Positions 1 to 5,245 of a stretch of DNA of 5,245 nucleotides are shown here, one piece after another. Made by a program: the position numbers and the translations under genes. Where the stretch lies: positions 1 to 5,245 of the forward strand of contig DHGK01000142.1 of the NCBI GenBank assembly GCA_002402755.1, in the 5' to 3' direction. Position 1 is the first letter of the stretch. Every line of letters begins with the position of its first letter. The notes beneath the pieces were generated by a model. The model was given only the letters and a program-made list of their open reading frames with translations, was not told where the DNA came from and searched no databases. Source of the DNA: Planctomycetes bacterium UBA4800 (GTDB taxonomy: Bacteria > Planctomycetota > UBA8108 > UBA8890 > UBA8898).

Positions 1-18
1 AGAAAACCGTGAACGGTT
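1..18. repeat. Left copy of an 18-bp palindrome-containing repeat
   Basis: Positions 1-18 are the exact reverse complement of 5161-5178. The core at 5-18 is itself a palindrome (AACCG, four bases, CGGTT). It begins at the first base of the window, so the full repeat may extend further left. Read on the minus strand it is a small stem followed by TTTTCT, so it could also be a weak terminator after the operon; the 5-bp stem is short for that. Confidence 0.6.
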
Positions 19-26
19 ACGAGATA

Positions 27-119
27 GCCACGAAGACACGAAGGCACGAAGGGGTTCGGGTGCATTCCGAGCGCGTGGTGATTCACCGCCGATCCTTGGT
101 GTCTTCGCGTCTTAGTGGC
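27..119. repeat. Imperfect inverted repeat with 26-bp arms (hairpin-forming intergenic element)
   Basis: The left arm 27-52 and the reverse complement of the right arm 94-119 agree at 22 of 26 positions, separated by a 41-base loop (53-93). The left arm consists of three octamers of the form NCACGAAG (28-35, 36-43, 44-51). The element lies about 80 bases downstream of the GH32 stop, so in the transcript it would form a long 3' hairpin. It has no clean U-run, so it looks more like a dispersed palindromic repeat than a classical intrinsic terminator, though it could still stop transcription or protect the mRNA end. Confidence 0.75.
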
Positions 120-200
120 ATCGTCCTTCCGTCCTCCCCGGATGTGGGCGCCGGCCGCGCGAGTGGAAGACGAGATAGCCGTTCGCACCCCGGCGGGCGC

Positions 201-2381
201 TCACTCCGGCCAGGTCGAGCGCAGCGCCGAGACGCGCAGCGCCGCGCAGGCGGCCTCGCCGCCCTCGGCGTAGAGCGCAAGCGAGCGGTCGGCGGGATCG
301 GGCAGGAAGCAGAAGCAGATGAGCCAGCGCCCGCCGCCCGCGAAAACCTCGATCGACGAGCGATCGACGAGCATGCGGAGCGCGATGCGCCCGCCCTCCG
401 GCCTGACCGGCGCGCTGCCGCCCGGCGTGCGCAGCTCCCGGGCCTTCGCATCGTAGGCGATGCGCGCGCCGCGGACGACGAAGCCGGCCTCGGCGGCGTC
501 CTTCGGCTCGAGCAGGGCGTCGATGTCCCACAATTCGCCTTCGAGCGCCGAGAGGGGATTCGCGCCGGGCGCGAGCGCGAGCGCGCGCCACGTGCGGGTC
601 TCGGCCCTGAGCGTCTCGATTTCCCCGACGGGGTTGAAGAAGAGGCGCACGCCGTCGGGCGTCGTTCCGAGCGTCAGGACGCGCGGGAATCCCATCTGCT
701 GGTTGAAGGGCATGCCCGGATAGCGTCCTCCCTGCATCCAGGTGATCTGGATGCGGCGGCCGTCGGACGCCGGGATATCGCTGTAGGTCTGTGCGGCGTA
801 ATCGTTGGCGCCGTAGCGCGACCGCAGCGGCGGCGTCTCGGGCAGGAACCTCCTGCCGTCGAAGGCGCCGAGCCGGTAGTTGCCGTTGCCGCCCCAGAAT
901 ACCCACCTCGTGTTCCGCGCATCGCCGTCGACGGGCAGCTCGAAGAAGTCGGGGCATTCGCTCGTGCCCGGCATGGGGACATCGCAGAGCTTCTTCCACG
1001 TCTTGAGATCGGGCGAGGAGAAGAGCGCGAAGTCCTCGCCGTCCAGGTACAGCGCCATGACCCACTGCGCCGTCGGCGCGTGCCGGATGACCTTCGGGTC
1101 GCGGTTGCCGCCGGCGATGTGGCCGAGCACGGGGTTCCTGTCGTACTTCGTCCAGGTGCGGCCGCGGTCGTTCGAGCAGGCGATGCACTGCGTGAAGGGC
1201 TGTCCCTGGGACTCGGGGCTCGTGCCGCCCGCGGCGGTGTAGATCGCGACGAGCGTCTTCTCCGCGCCCGTGCGGAATCCCGCCGTGTCGCCGTGGTCGA
1301 CGACGGCGGAGCCCGAGAACATCGTGCCGAGCTTGTCGGGGTGGAGCGCGTGCTCGAGCTGCGTCCAGTGGAGGAGATCCGTGCTGATGGCGTGGCCCCA
1401 CGTCATGTTGCCCCAATCGATGCCGAAGGGGTTGTGCTGGAAGAAGAGGTGGTACTCGCCGTCGTAGTAGACGAGGCCGTTCGGGTCGTTCGTCCAGTTG
1501 GTCCTCGGCGAGAAGTGAAACTGCGGCCGGTACGTCTCCCGGTAGAGCTTGTCGACGACGATCAAGGCGCCCTTGACCTCGGAGCCGAGCGAGACGCTGT
1601 CGGCGAGCGGGCAGGCGCCGTCCGCGGCGGGAAGCTCGCTGACGCGCAGTTCGGCGCGGGAGCCCTTGAGCCGCGACACATCCCACGTGATCCACGACGC
1701 CGTCTCGCGATCGGCGCCGGCCGCATGCCTGACGACGCGGCCGCCGACCGCGAGCGCAACCTGTGCGCGATTCCCGGCGTGTGCAGGAACGCAGAAACTC
1801 AGGTAATCGCGGTCGATGGCGAGCGTGCTGACGCGCTCGACGACGCCCGAGCCGCGGTCCGACTGCATGATGTGGTCCACGTTGATGTGGCCCCAGCCGC
1901 CCGTGGCGCGGTCGACGATCTCGATCACGGCTTCACTGCCCGCGAGCTCGCGCACGTCCCACGAGTGCCAGTCGAGCCGCTCGCTGCCGCCCGGCCTGTC
2001 GTTCGGCCCCGTGGCGGTCCTGACGACCTTGCCGCCGGCGAGGAGGTTGATGCACGTCTCCCCGGCGTGCATGCCGCCTCCCACGAGAAACGTGATGAAG
2101 TGCCGCTCGATCCGAAACGGGGGCGAGGTGAGCGTGCCGACGGTGCCGTCGCCCTTGTGGAAGCTGTTGACGAGGCCCTTGCCCTCGAAGCCGGTCACCT
2201 CCATCTGCCCGGGAAGCGTGCCGCGGGCGGGACCGGGGCCGAAGGCCTCGCCGGTCGTCTTCCAGGCGCCGTAGGTCGCGCCTTCGAAGTCGGCGATGAG
2301 GATGTCGTCGCGCGCCGCCAGGGCGGCGCCGGCCAGCGCGATGGCGGCGAGCACGTACCGCAGTGCGGAGAGATGGTGCAT
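201..2381 (-). CDS. Secreted GH32 fructan hydrolase (levanase/inulinase/invertase type)
   Basis: Seen: 726 residues. The start at 2381 is chosen because AAAGGA lies 4 bases upstream and the Met opens a signal peptide (hydrophobic core about 9-22, likely cut after ALA at 20-22); the upstream Met at 2420 would overlap the previous gene. An N-terminal beta-sandwich (about 27-175, starting IADFEG and ending GGWGHINVD) is followed by a weaker related segment (about 183-277). The five-bladed GH32 catalytic propeller (about 283-587) has WTNDPNG (nucleophile D299), RDPKV (transition-state stabiliser D428) and SECPDFFEL (acid/base E475). The usual C-terminal beta-sandwich follows, with DRSSIEVF near 673-680. 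Family knowledge: GH32 enzymes release fructose from levan, inulin or sucrose with retention. The extracellular location and the levanase-like WGHAIS and ECPDFFEL motifs favour an exo-acting fructanase, but the exact linkage is not readable. It is the second gene of the operon, starting 10 bases after the peptidase stop. No frameshift or lost catalytic residue is seen. Confidence 0.96.
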   Translation of the reverse strand: MHHLSALRYVLAAIALAGAALAARDDILIADFEGATYGAWKTTGEAFGPGPARGTLPGQMEVTGFEGKGLVNSFHKGDGTVGTLTSPPFRIERHFITFLVGGGMHAGETCINLLAGGKVVRTATGPNDRPGGSERLDWHSWDVRELAGSEAVIEIVDRATGGWGHINVDHIMQSDRGSGVVERVSTLAIDRDYLSFCVPAHAGNRAQVALAVGGRVVRHAAGADRETASWITWDVSRLKGSRAELRVSELPAADGACPLADSVSLGSEVKGALIVVDKLYRETYRPQFHFSPRTNWTNDPNGLVYYDGEYHLFFQHNPFGIDWGNMTWGHAISTDLLHWTQLEHALHPDKLGTMFSGSAVVDHGDTAGFRTGAEKTLVAIYTAAGGTSPESQGQPFTQCIACSNDRGRTWTKYDRNPVLGHIAGGNRDPKVIRHAPTAQWVMALYLDGEDFALFSSPDLKTWKKLCDVPMPGTSECPDFFELPVDGDARNTRWVFWGGNGNYRLGAFDGRRFLPETPPLRSRYGANDYAAQTYSDIPASDGRRIQITWMQGGRYPGMPFNQQMGFPRVLTLGTTPDGVRLFFNPVGEIETLRAETRTWRALALAPGANPLSALEGELWDIDALLEPKDAAEAGFVVRGARIAYDAKARELRTPGGSAPVRPEGGRIALRMLVDRSSIEVFAGGGRWLICFCFLPDPADRSLALYAEGGEAACAALRVSALRSTWPE

Positions 2382-2394
2382 AGGTTCCTTTCTA
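2382..2394 (-). promoter_or_regulatory. Ribosome binding site of the GH32 gene overlapping the end of the peptidase gene
   Basis: Reading the minus strand, the peptidase stop TAG (2394-2392) runs straight into AAAGGA (2391-2386), four bases and the GH32 ATG. The A/G-rich stretch decides the start at 2381. With only 10 bases between genes there is no room for a separate promoter, so one transcript and likely translational coupling are inferred. Confidence 0.8.
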
Positions 2395-4938
2395 CGCGCC
2401 CGGCACATGCCGGGGCTCAACGCCGAGGAGGTGCCGCACGAAGAAATCCTGGAGCCGCCTGCGCCCGTACGGCGTCCCGGCGGCGCCGTGACCGGCGCCG
2501 GGAATCACGAGCAGCTCGAAGTCCTTGTCGGCCTTGACGAGCGCGTTCACGACCTGCATGGTCGATGCCGGGTCGACGTTGTTGTCCAGTTCGCCCACGA
2601 TGAGGAGAAGCTTGCCCCGGAGCCTGTGCGCGAGCGTGACGTTCGAGCTCTCCGCGTAGTGCGGCCCCACGGGCCAGCCCATCCAGAGCTCGTTCCACCA
2701 GATCTTGTCCATGCGGTTGTCGTGGCATCCGCAGTCGGCGACGGCGGCGTGATAGAACTCGCCGTGCGTCAGGAGCGCGCCGAGCGCGCTCTGGCCGCCC
2801 GCCGAGCCGCCGTAGATTCCGACGCGCGCGAGGTCCATGTACGGGCGCGCCGCGGCCGCGGCCTTGATCCAGAGGACGCGGTCGGGCAGGCCCGCATCGG
2901 CGAGGTTCTTCCAGCACACGTCGTGGAACTTCTTGGAGCGGTTGCTCGTCCCCATGCCGTCGATCTGGACGACGATGAAGCCGAGCTCCGCCATCGACTG
3001 GGCGTCGAAATGGCTGCGGAAGCCCTTCGGCACGAACGAGTCCTGGGGCCCGGCGTAGATGGCCTCGATCACGGGGTACTTCCCGGCGGGATCGAACGTC
3101 GTCGGCCGGTAGATGACGCCGTAGATGTCGGTCGCGCCGTCGCGGCCCTTGGCGGCGAATCGCTCGGGCGCCTGCCAGCCGGCCGCGAGGAGCGCCGCGT
3201 GCTCGGCGCGTTCCAGCTCGCAGATGCGCGCGCCGCCGGCGGCGCGCCTGAGCTCGGTCACGGGCGGCATGTCGACGCGCGACCAGGAGTCGACGAGGAA
3301 CCTGCCGTCCGGCGAGAAATCGACCGCGTGGGTTCCGTCGCCCTCGGTGAGGATCGTGAGACCGGCGCCGTCGAAGTTGACGCTGCACATGTGCAGGTAA
3401 TAGGGGTCCTGCCCCGGAATGATGCCGCTGGCGCGGAACAGGATCCGGCGCGCCTCGGCATCCACGCGTTCGACGCGCCGTACGACCCACTCGCCCTTCG
3501 TGATCCGGTTCTTGACGCCGCCGCCCGCCGCGTCGTAGAGATAAAGGTGGTTCCAGCCGTCGCGCTCGGACATCCAGATGATCTCGCCGGTCGCGTCCAG
3601 GTAGTGAACGAAGAGCTTGCCCGCGTAGTCGATGAAGGTGGGGCTCTGCTCATCGACGACCGCGCGGGCCTCGCCGCTCCGGGCGTCGACCGCGACGATG
3701 CGCAGGACTTGGTGCCCGCGCTGGTTGTAGAAGAAGGTGAAGGCGCCCGAGTCGGCGGCCCAGCGGAGGTCGGAGATTTCCCACGGGTTGGGGAACAGCG
3801 CATCGGACACGGGGATCTGCGCGCGCGCCGCGACGTCGAAGAGGCGCACCTGGTGGAGCGGCACCCGGTCGCCGGGCTTCAAGTACGGGTAGGACTGGAG
3901 CTTGGGCTGGAGCTGGTCCCGCGGCGATGATTCGACGACGAAGACCTTGCGGTCCTCGCCGCTCACGACGCGGATCGCCGCGATGCGAGTGCCGTCCGGC
4001 GACCATGCGAATCGGTCGCCGTACGCCTCCGCCGGGCTTCCGTCGGCGCTGAGCGCCGACTCCGCTCCGCTCGCGGCGCTCCTGATCCAGAGGTTGTGGT
4101 CCTTGACGAACGCCTCGAGCGTGCCGTCGGGCGACGCGCCGCGCCGGTCGCCGCGGCGGGGCCGGGGATCGTTCGGAGGGTCGGCGTCTCCGGAACGCGG
4201 CTCGATCGATACGGAGAGCGCGTCCTCCTCGGCTTCCATCCGCAGGAGCGGCGCGCCCGCGGCGTCGACGACGAGCCAGACGTGGCCGGCGAACGTGTGC
4301 TGGTCGCGCTGCGCTCCCGGCGCGATCTTCCCGTACGCGCGGCGCTGCCCCTCCGCGTCGAGCCAGAAGAGCTCGACCTCGCCGCCGGTCGTGTTGATGA
4401 ACGTCACCGACGTCTCCGCGCCCGTGCGGCGGCTCGCGCGCGGGGCGCGGCGGTCGCGGTCGGCGGCGAAGGCCCGCGGGGGGCGTTCGATGGAGGCGCA
4501 GTCGTACGTTGCCGTGTCGCAGCGCCACCACTTCCCGGCGGCGCGGAACTCGATCTTCTTCGCGGCGAGATCGAAGTCCAGGGTGTCGATGGGAAGGGCG
4601 CTCGCCGTGACGTTTGCAATGCCGAGCTTCGCCAGCGCCTCGGCCAGGCGGGCGTGATCGAAGGCCGGCCTGCGGGCGCCGTTCCGAGCATCGACGAGCA
4701 CGAACTCGTGCGCGCCGGGCCCGGTCGTCACGCGGTACCAGAACTCGTTGTTGCCGGCGAGCCAGCGGGGCCGCACGGTCTCCCGGTAAACCTTGCCGGA
4801 GAAGCGTTCCCTGAGGCCGGCGGCGCGCTCGTAGTCCTCGCGCGTCCCCTGGGCGGCGGCGGACAGGGCCAGCGCGGCGAGGACGAACGAGACCGACACG
4901 CGATGGACGCGACAGGGGAACGGTGCGAGGGTCGTCAT
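2392..4938 (-). CDS. Secreted S9-family (DPP-IV-like) serine peptidase with an inserted VHL-like beta domain
   Basis: Seen: 848 residues. The start at 4938 is chosen because AAGGAG lies 7 bases upstream and the Met leads directly into a signal peptide (basic stretch, hydrophobic core about residues 14-27, likely cut after A29 before QG); the more upstream Met at 5007 adds 23 residues with neither. An N-terminal beta-propeller (about 45-590) contains SPDG/WSPDG-type blade motifs near 270, 312 and 542. It is interrupted at about 173-247 by a VHL-like module. The C-terminal alpha/beta-hydrolase has IYAGP (Y628, matching the oxyanion Tyr of human DPP4), GGSAGG (nucleophile S712), GELDNNVD (D785) and GAGHG (H817): a complete triad. 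Family knowledge: such enzymes remove dipeptides, often X-Pro, from peptide N-termini. I do not see the double-Glu helix that fixes the N-terminus in DPP4, so exact specificity is open. Relatives are usually about 700-750 residues; the insert plus linkers explains the excess. It is the first gene of a two-gene operon. Inferred location: periplasm or outside. Confidence 0.95.
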   Translation of the reverse strand: MTTLAPFPCRVHRVSVSFVLAALALSAAAQGTREDYERAAGLRERFSGKVYRETVRPRWLAGNNEFWYRVTTGPGAHEFVLVDARNGARRPAFDHARLAEALAKLGIANVTASALPIDTLDFDLAAKKIEFRAAGKWWRCDTATYDCASIERPPRAFAADRDRRAPRASRRTGAETSVTFINTTGGEVELFWLDAEGQRRAYGKIAPGAQRDQHTFAGHVWLVVDAAGAPLLRMEAEEDALSVSIEPRSGDADPPNDPRPRRGDRRGASPDGTLEAFVKDHNLWIRSAASGAESALSADGSPAEAYGDRFAWSPDGTRIAAIRVVSGEDRKVFVVESSPRDQLQPKLQSYPYLKPGDRVPLHQVRLFDVAARAQIPVSDALFPNPWEISDLRWAADSGAFTFFYNQRGHQVLRIVAVDARSGEARAVVDEQSPTFIDYAGKLFVHYLDATGEIIWMSERDGWNHLYLYDAAGGGVKNRITKGEWVVRRVERVDAEARRILFRASGIIPGQDPYYLHMCSVNFDGAGLTILTEGDGTHAVDFSPDGRFLVDSWSRVDMPPVTELRRAAGGARICELERAEHAALLAAGWQAPERFAAKGRDGATDIYGVIYRPTTFDPAGKYPVIEAIYAGPQDSFVPKGFRSHFDAQSMAELGFIVVQIDGMGTSNRSKKFHDVCWKNLADAGLPDRVLWIKAAAAARPYMDLARVGIYGGSAGGQSALGALLTHGEFYHAAVADCGCHDNRMDKIWWNELWMGWPVGPHYAESSNVTLAHRLRGKLLLIVGELDNNVDPASTMQVVNALVKADKDFELLVIPGAGHGAAGTPYGRRRLQDFFVRHLLGVEPRHVPGA
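4198..4422 (-). other. VHL beta-domain-like module inserted in the S9 peptidase
   Basis: Residues about 173-247 of the 848-residue peptidase. Compared by eye with human VHL (recalled sequence), residues 178-225 align with VHL 74-121 with no gap and about 17 of 48 identities. These include N182 (N78), W192-L193 (W88-L89), G197 (G93), Y202 (Y98), P207-G208 (P103-G104), H214 (H110), T215 (S111), G218-H219 (G114-H115), W221-L222 (W117-L118) and D225 (D121). In VHL these positions build the pocket that reads 4-hydroxyproline in HIF-alpha; here the Ser is replaced by Thr, which keeps the hydroxyl. Arg/Asp/Pro-rich linkers on both sides (about 153-172 and 248-267) suggest an independently folding insert. 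The VHL alpha domain that binds elongin C is absent. The resemblance is seen in the sequence; hydroxyproline binding is inference. Confidence 0.85.
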
Positions 4939-4945
4939 GCGCGAG

Positions 4946-4951
4946 CTCCTT
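4946..4951 (-). promoter_or_regulatory. Shine-Dalgarno site of the S9 peptidase gene
   Basis: AAGGAG on the minus strand, 7 bases before the ATG at 4938. It is a near-ideal match and spacing, and it is the reason for preferring this Met over the one at 5007. Confidence 0.85.
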
Positions 4952-4965
4952 TTCCGGTGGAGCCA

Positions 4966-4995
4966 AGTGTACACGCGGGCGGGCCGGACCCGCAA
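4966..4995 (-). promoter_or_regulatory. Candidate sigma-70-type promoter for the two-gene operon
   Basis: On the minus strand TTGCGG (4995-4990) and TACACT (4971-4966) are separated by 18 bases. This is a 3/6 and 4/6 match to the consensus -35 and -10 boxes in an otherwise very GC-rich stretch. Transcription starting about 7 bases after the -10 would give a short leader of roughly 23 bases containing the Shine-Dalgarno. The match is weak and the host sigma factors are unknown, so this is only a candidate. Confidence 0.3.
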
Positions 4996-5160
4996 CCGCG
5001 GCGGCATTCATGGATCCGCGCAGTCGCCGACGTTTCGGCGCGCCGTGGGATGCGCACGCACGGAGGGGTCTCGATGGGCCGCGAAGGCATGCAGACACCA
5101 GGGATCGGCCTCTGCCCCGCCGCCTGTACGATGCCCGGAGTTCTGCGGACGACTTTGAGC

Positions 5161-5178
5161 AACCGTTCACGGTTTTCT
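5161..5178. repeat. Right copy of the 18-bp palindrome-containing repeat
   Basis: Exact reverse complement of positions 1-18, with the same AACCG-N4-CGGTT core (5161-5174). It sits about 220 bases upstream of the peptidase start. It may be part of a dispersed repeat or a binding site for a dimeric regulator; nothing in the window identifies a protein that would bind it. Confidence 0.6.
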
Positions 5179-5224
5179 CGCCGTGCTCGGATGCACAGAC
5201 AGGCGGCATCTGACGGAAAGTAAA

Positions 5225-5245
5225 CCACAGAGGCACAGAGAGCAC
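5225..5245. repeat. CACAGAG octamer array cut by the window end
   Basis: Two full octamers, CCACAGAG (5225-5232) and GCACAGAG (5233-5240), are followed by the partial AGCAC (5241-5245). The period and NCAC start match the octamers in the hairpin arm at 28-51, so both appear to belong to one loose family of intergenic repeats. The right boundary lies outside the window. Confidence 0.6.

Larger units (their letters stand above)
4939..5245. other. Noncoding upstream region of the operon
   Basis: About 307 bases with no convincing gene on either strand. It holds the peptidase ribosome binding site, the weak promoter candidate, the palindrome at 5161-5178 and the octamer array at the right end. 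Open frames running through it are continuations of antisense or out-of-frame shadows of the peptidase gene and show no domain signature. I see no tRNA, riboswitch or upstream gene end. Confidence 0.6.

Noticed and set aside
1..119. Octamer array and hairpin considered as a CRISPR
   Set aside because: Repeat units are 8 bases and contiguous, with no spacers and no cas genes.
2382..2420. Upstream Met at 2420 as the GH32 start (13 extra residues)
   Set aside because: It would overlap the peptidase gene and put charged residues before the signal peptide. The Met at 2381 has an adjacent AAAGGA.
9..2537. 842-residue open frame on the plus strand, antisense to the GH32 gene
   Set aside because: Arg/Ala/Glu/Val-rich, low-information translation with no domain or motif. 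GC-rich genes with G/C-biased third positions routinely leave such open antisense frames, and the opposite strand carries an unmistakable GH32 enzyme.
2296..3930. 544-residue plus-strand open frame opposite the peptidase
   Set aside because: Same kind of antisense shadow: no recognisable domain, no convincing ribosome binding site, and it lies opposite clear S9 catalytic sequence.
1521..4795. Shared YRETxRP peptide in both proteins (near 1521-1550 and 4766-4795)
   Set aside because: Only a short match. In each protein it sits where that family normally has similar sequence, so it is best explained as coincidence rather than duplication.
4939..5007. Upstream Met at 5007 as the peptidase start (23 extra residues)
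   Set aside because: The extra residues are Arg-rich with no ribosome binding site; AAGGAG at the correct distance supports 4938.
4096..5223. 375-residue plus-strand frame reaching into the upstream region
   Set aside because: Antisense to the peptidase over most of its length. The part beyond 4938 has no signature of its own.
3650..5245. 531-residue minus-strand frame overlapping the peptidase start region
   Set aside because: Out-of-frame shadow of the peptidase gene, dominated by Arg and Pro. Its N-terminal part runs through repeat DNA.

Overview
The window is GC-rich bacterial DNA carrying two complete, secreted hydrolase genes on the minus strand. They form one tight operon flanked by repeat-bearing noncoding DNA. 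Long spurious antisense ORFs, two Sec-type signal peptides, a GH32 enzyme with an N-terminal beta-sandwich region, and octameric CACGAAG/CACAGAG-type intergenic repeats suggest an environmental, polymer-degrading bacterium. From general impression this would be Planctomycetota, Verrucomicrobiota, Acidobacteriota or a related uncultured phylum; no marker gene is present, so the taxon is a guess.

Layout in transcription order (right to left): (i) 4939-5245, noncoding, with a candidate promoter and a strong Shine-Dalgarno just before the first gene, a small palindrome at 5161-5178, and CACAGAG octamers at the right edge; (ii) 2392-4938, an 848-residue S9-family (DPP-IV/prolyl oligopeptidase type) secreted peptidase with an intact Ser-Asp-His triad; (iii) 2382-2391, a 10-base gap carrying the next ribosome binding site; (iv) 201-2381, a 726-residue secreted GH32 fructan hydrolase (levanase/inulinase type) with all three catalytic carboxylates; (v) 1-200, noncoding, with a 26-bp-arm imperfect hairpin and a second copy of the palindrome.

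The outstanding observation is inside the peptidase. Between the first part of its beta-propeller and the next propeller strand pair lies an inserted ~75-residue module that aligns without gaps, over 48 positions, with the beta domain of the eukaryotic von Hippel-Lindau tumour suppressor (VHL). The residues that form the hydroxyproline-binding pocket of human VHL (W88, Y98, H110, S111, H115, W117) correspond to W, Y, H, T, H and W here. A hydroxyproline-reading domain in a proline-directed peptidase suggests an enzyme aimed at hydroxyproline-rich proteins such as plant extensins and arabinogalactan proteins, or collagen.

The two genes could act together outside the cytoplasm on plant- or algae-derived material: GH32 releasing fructose from fructans, the S9 peptidase trimming proline/hydroxyproline peptides. 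Co-transcription is well supported by spacing; the shared substrate source is inference.
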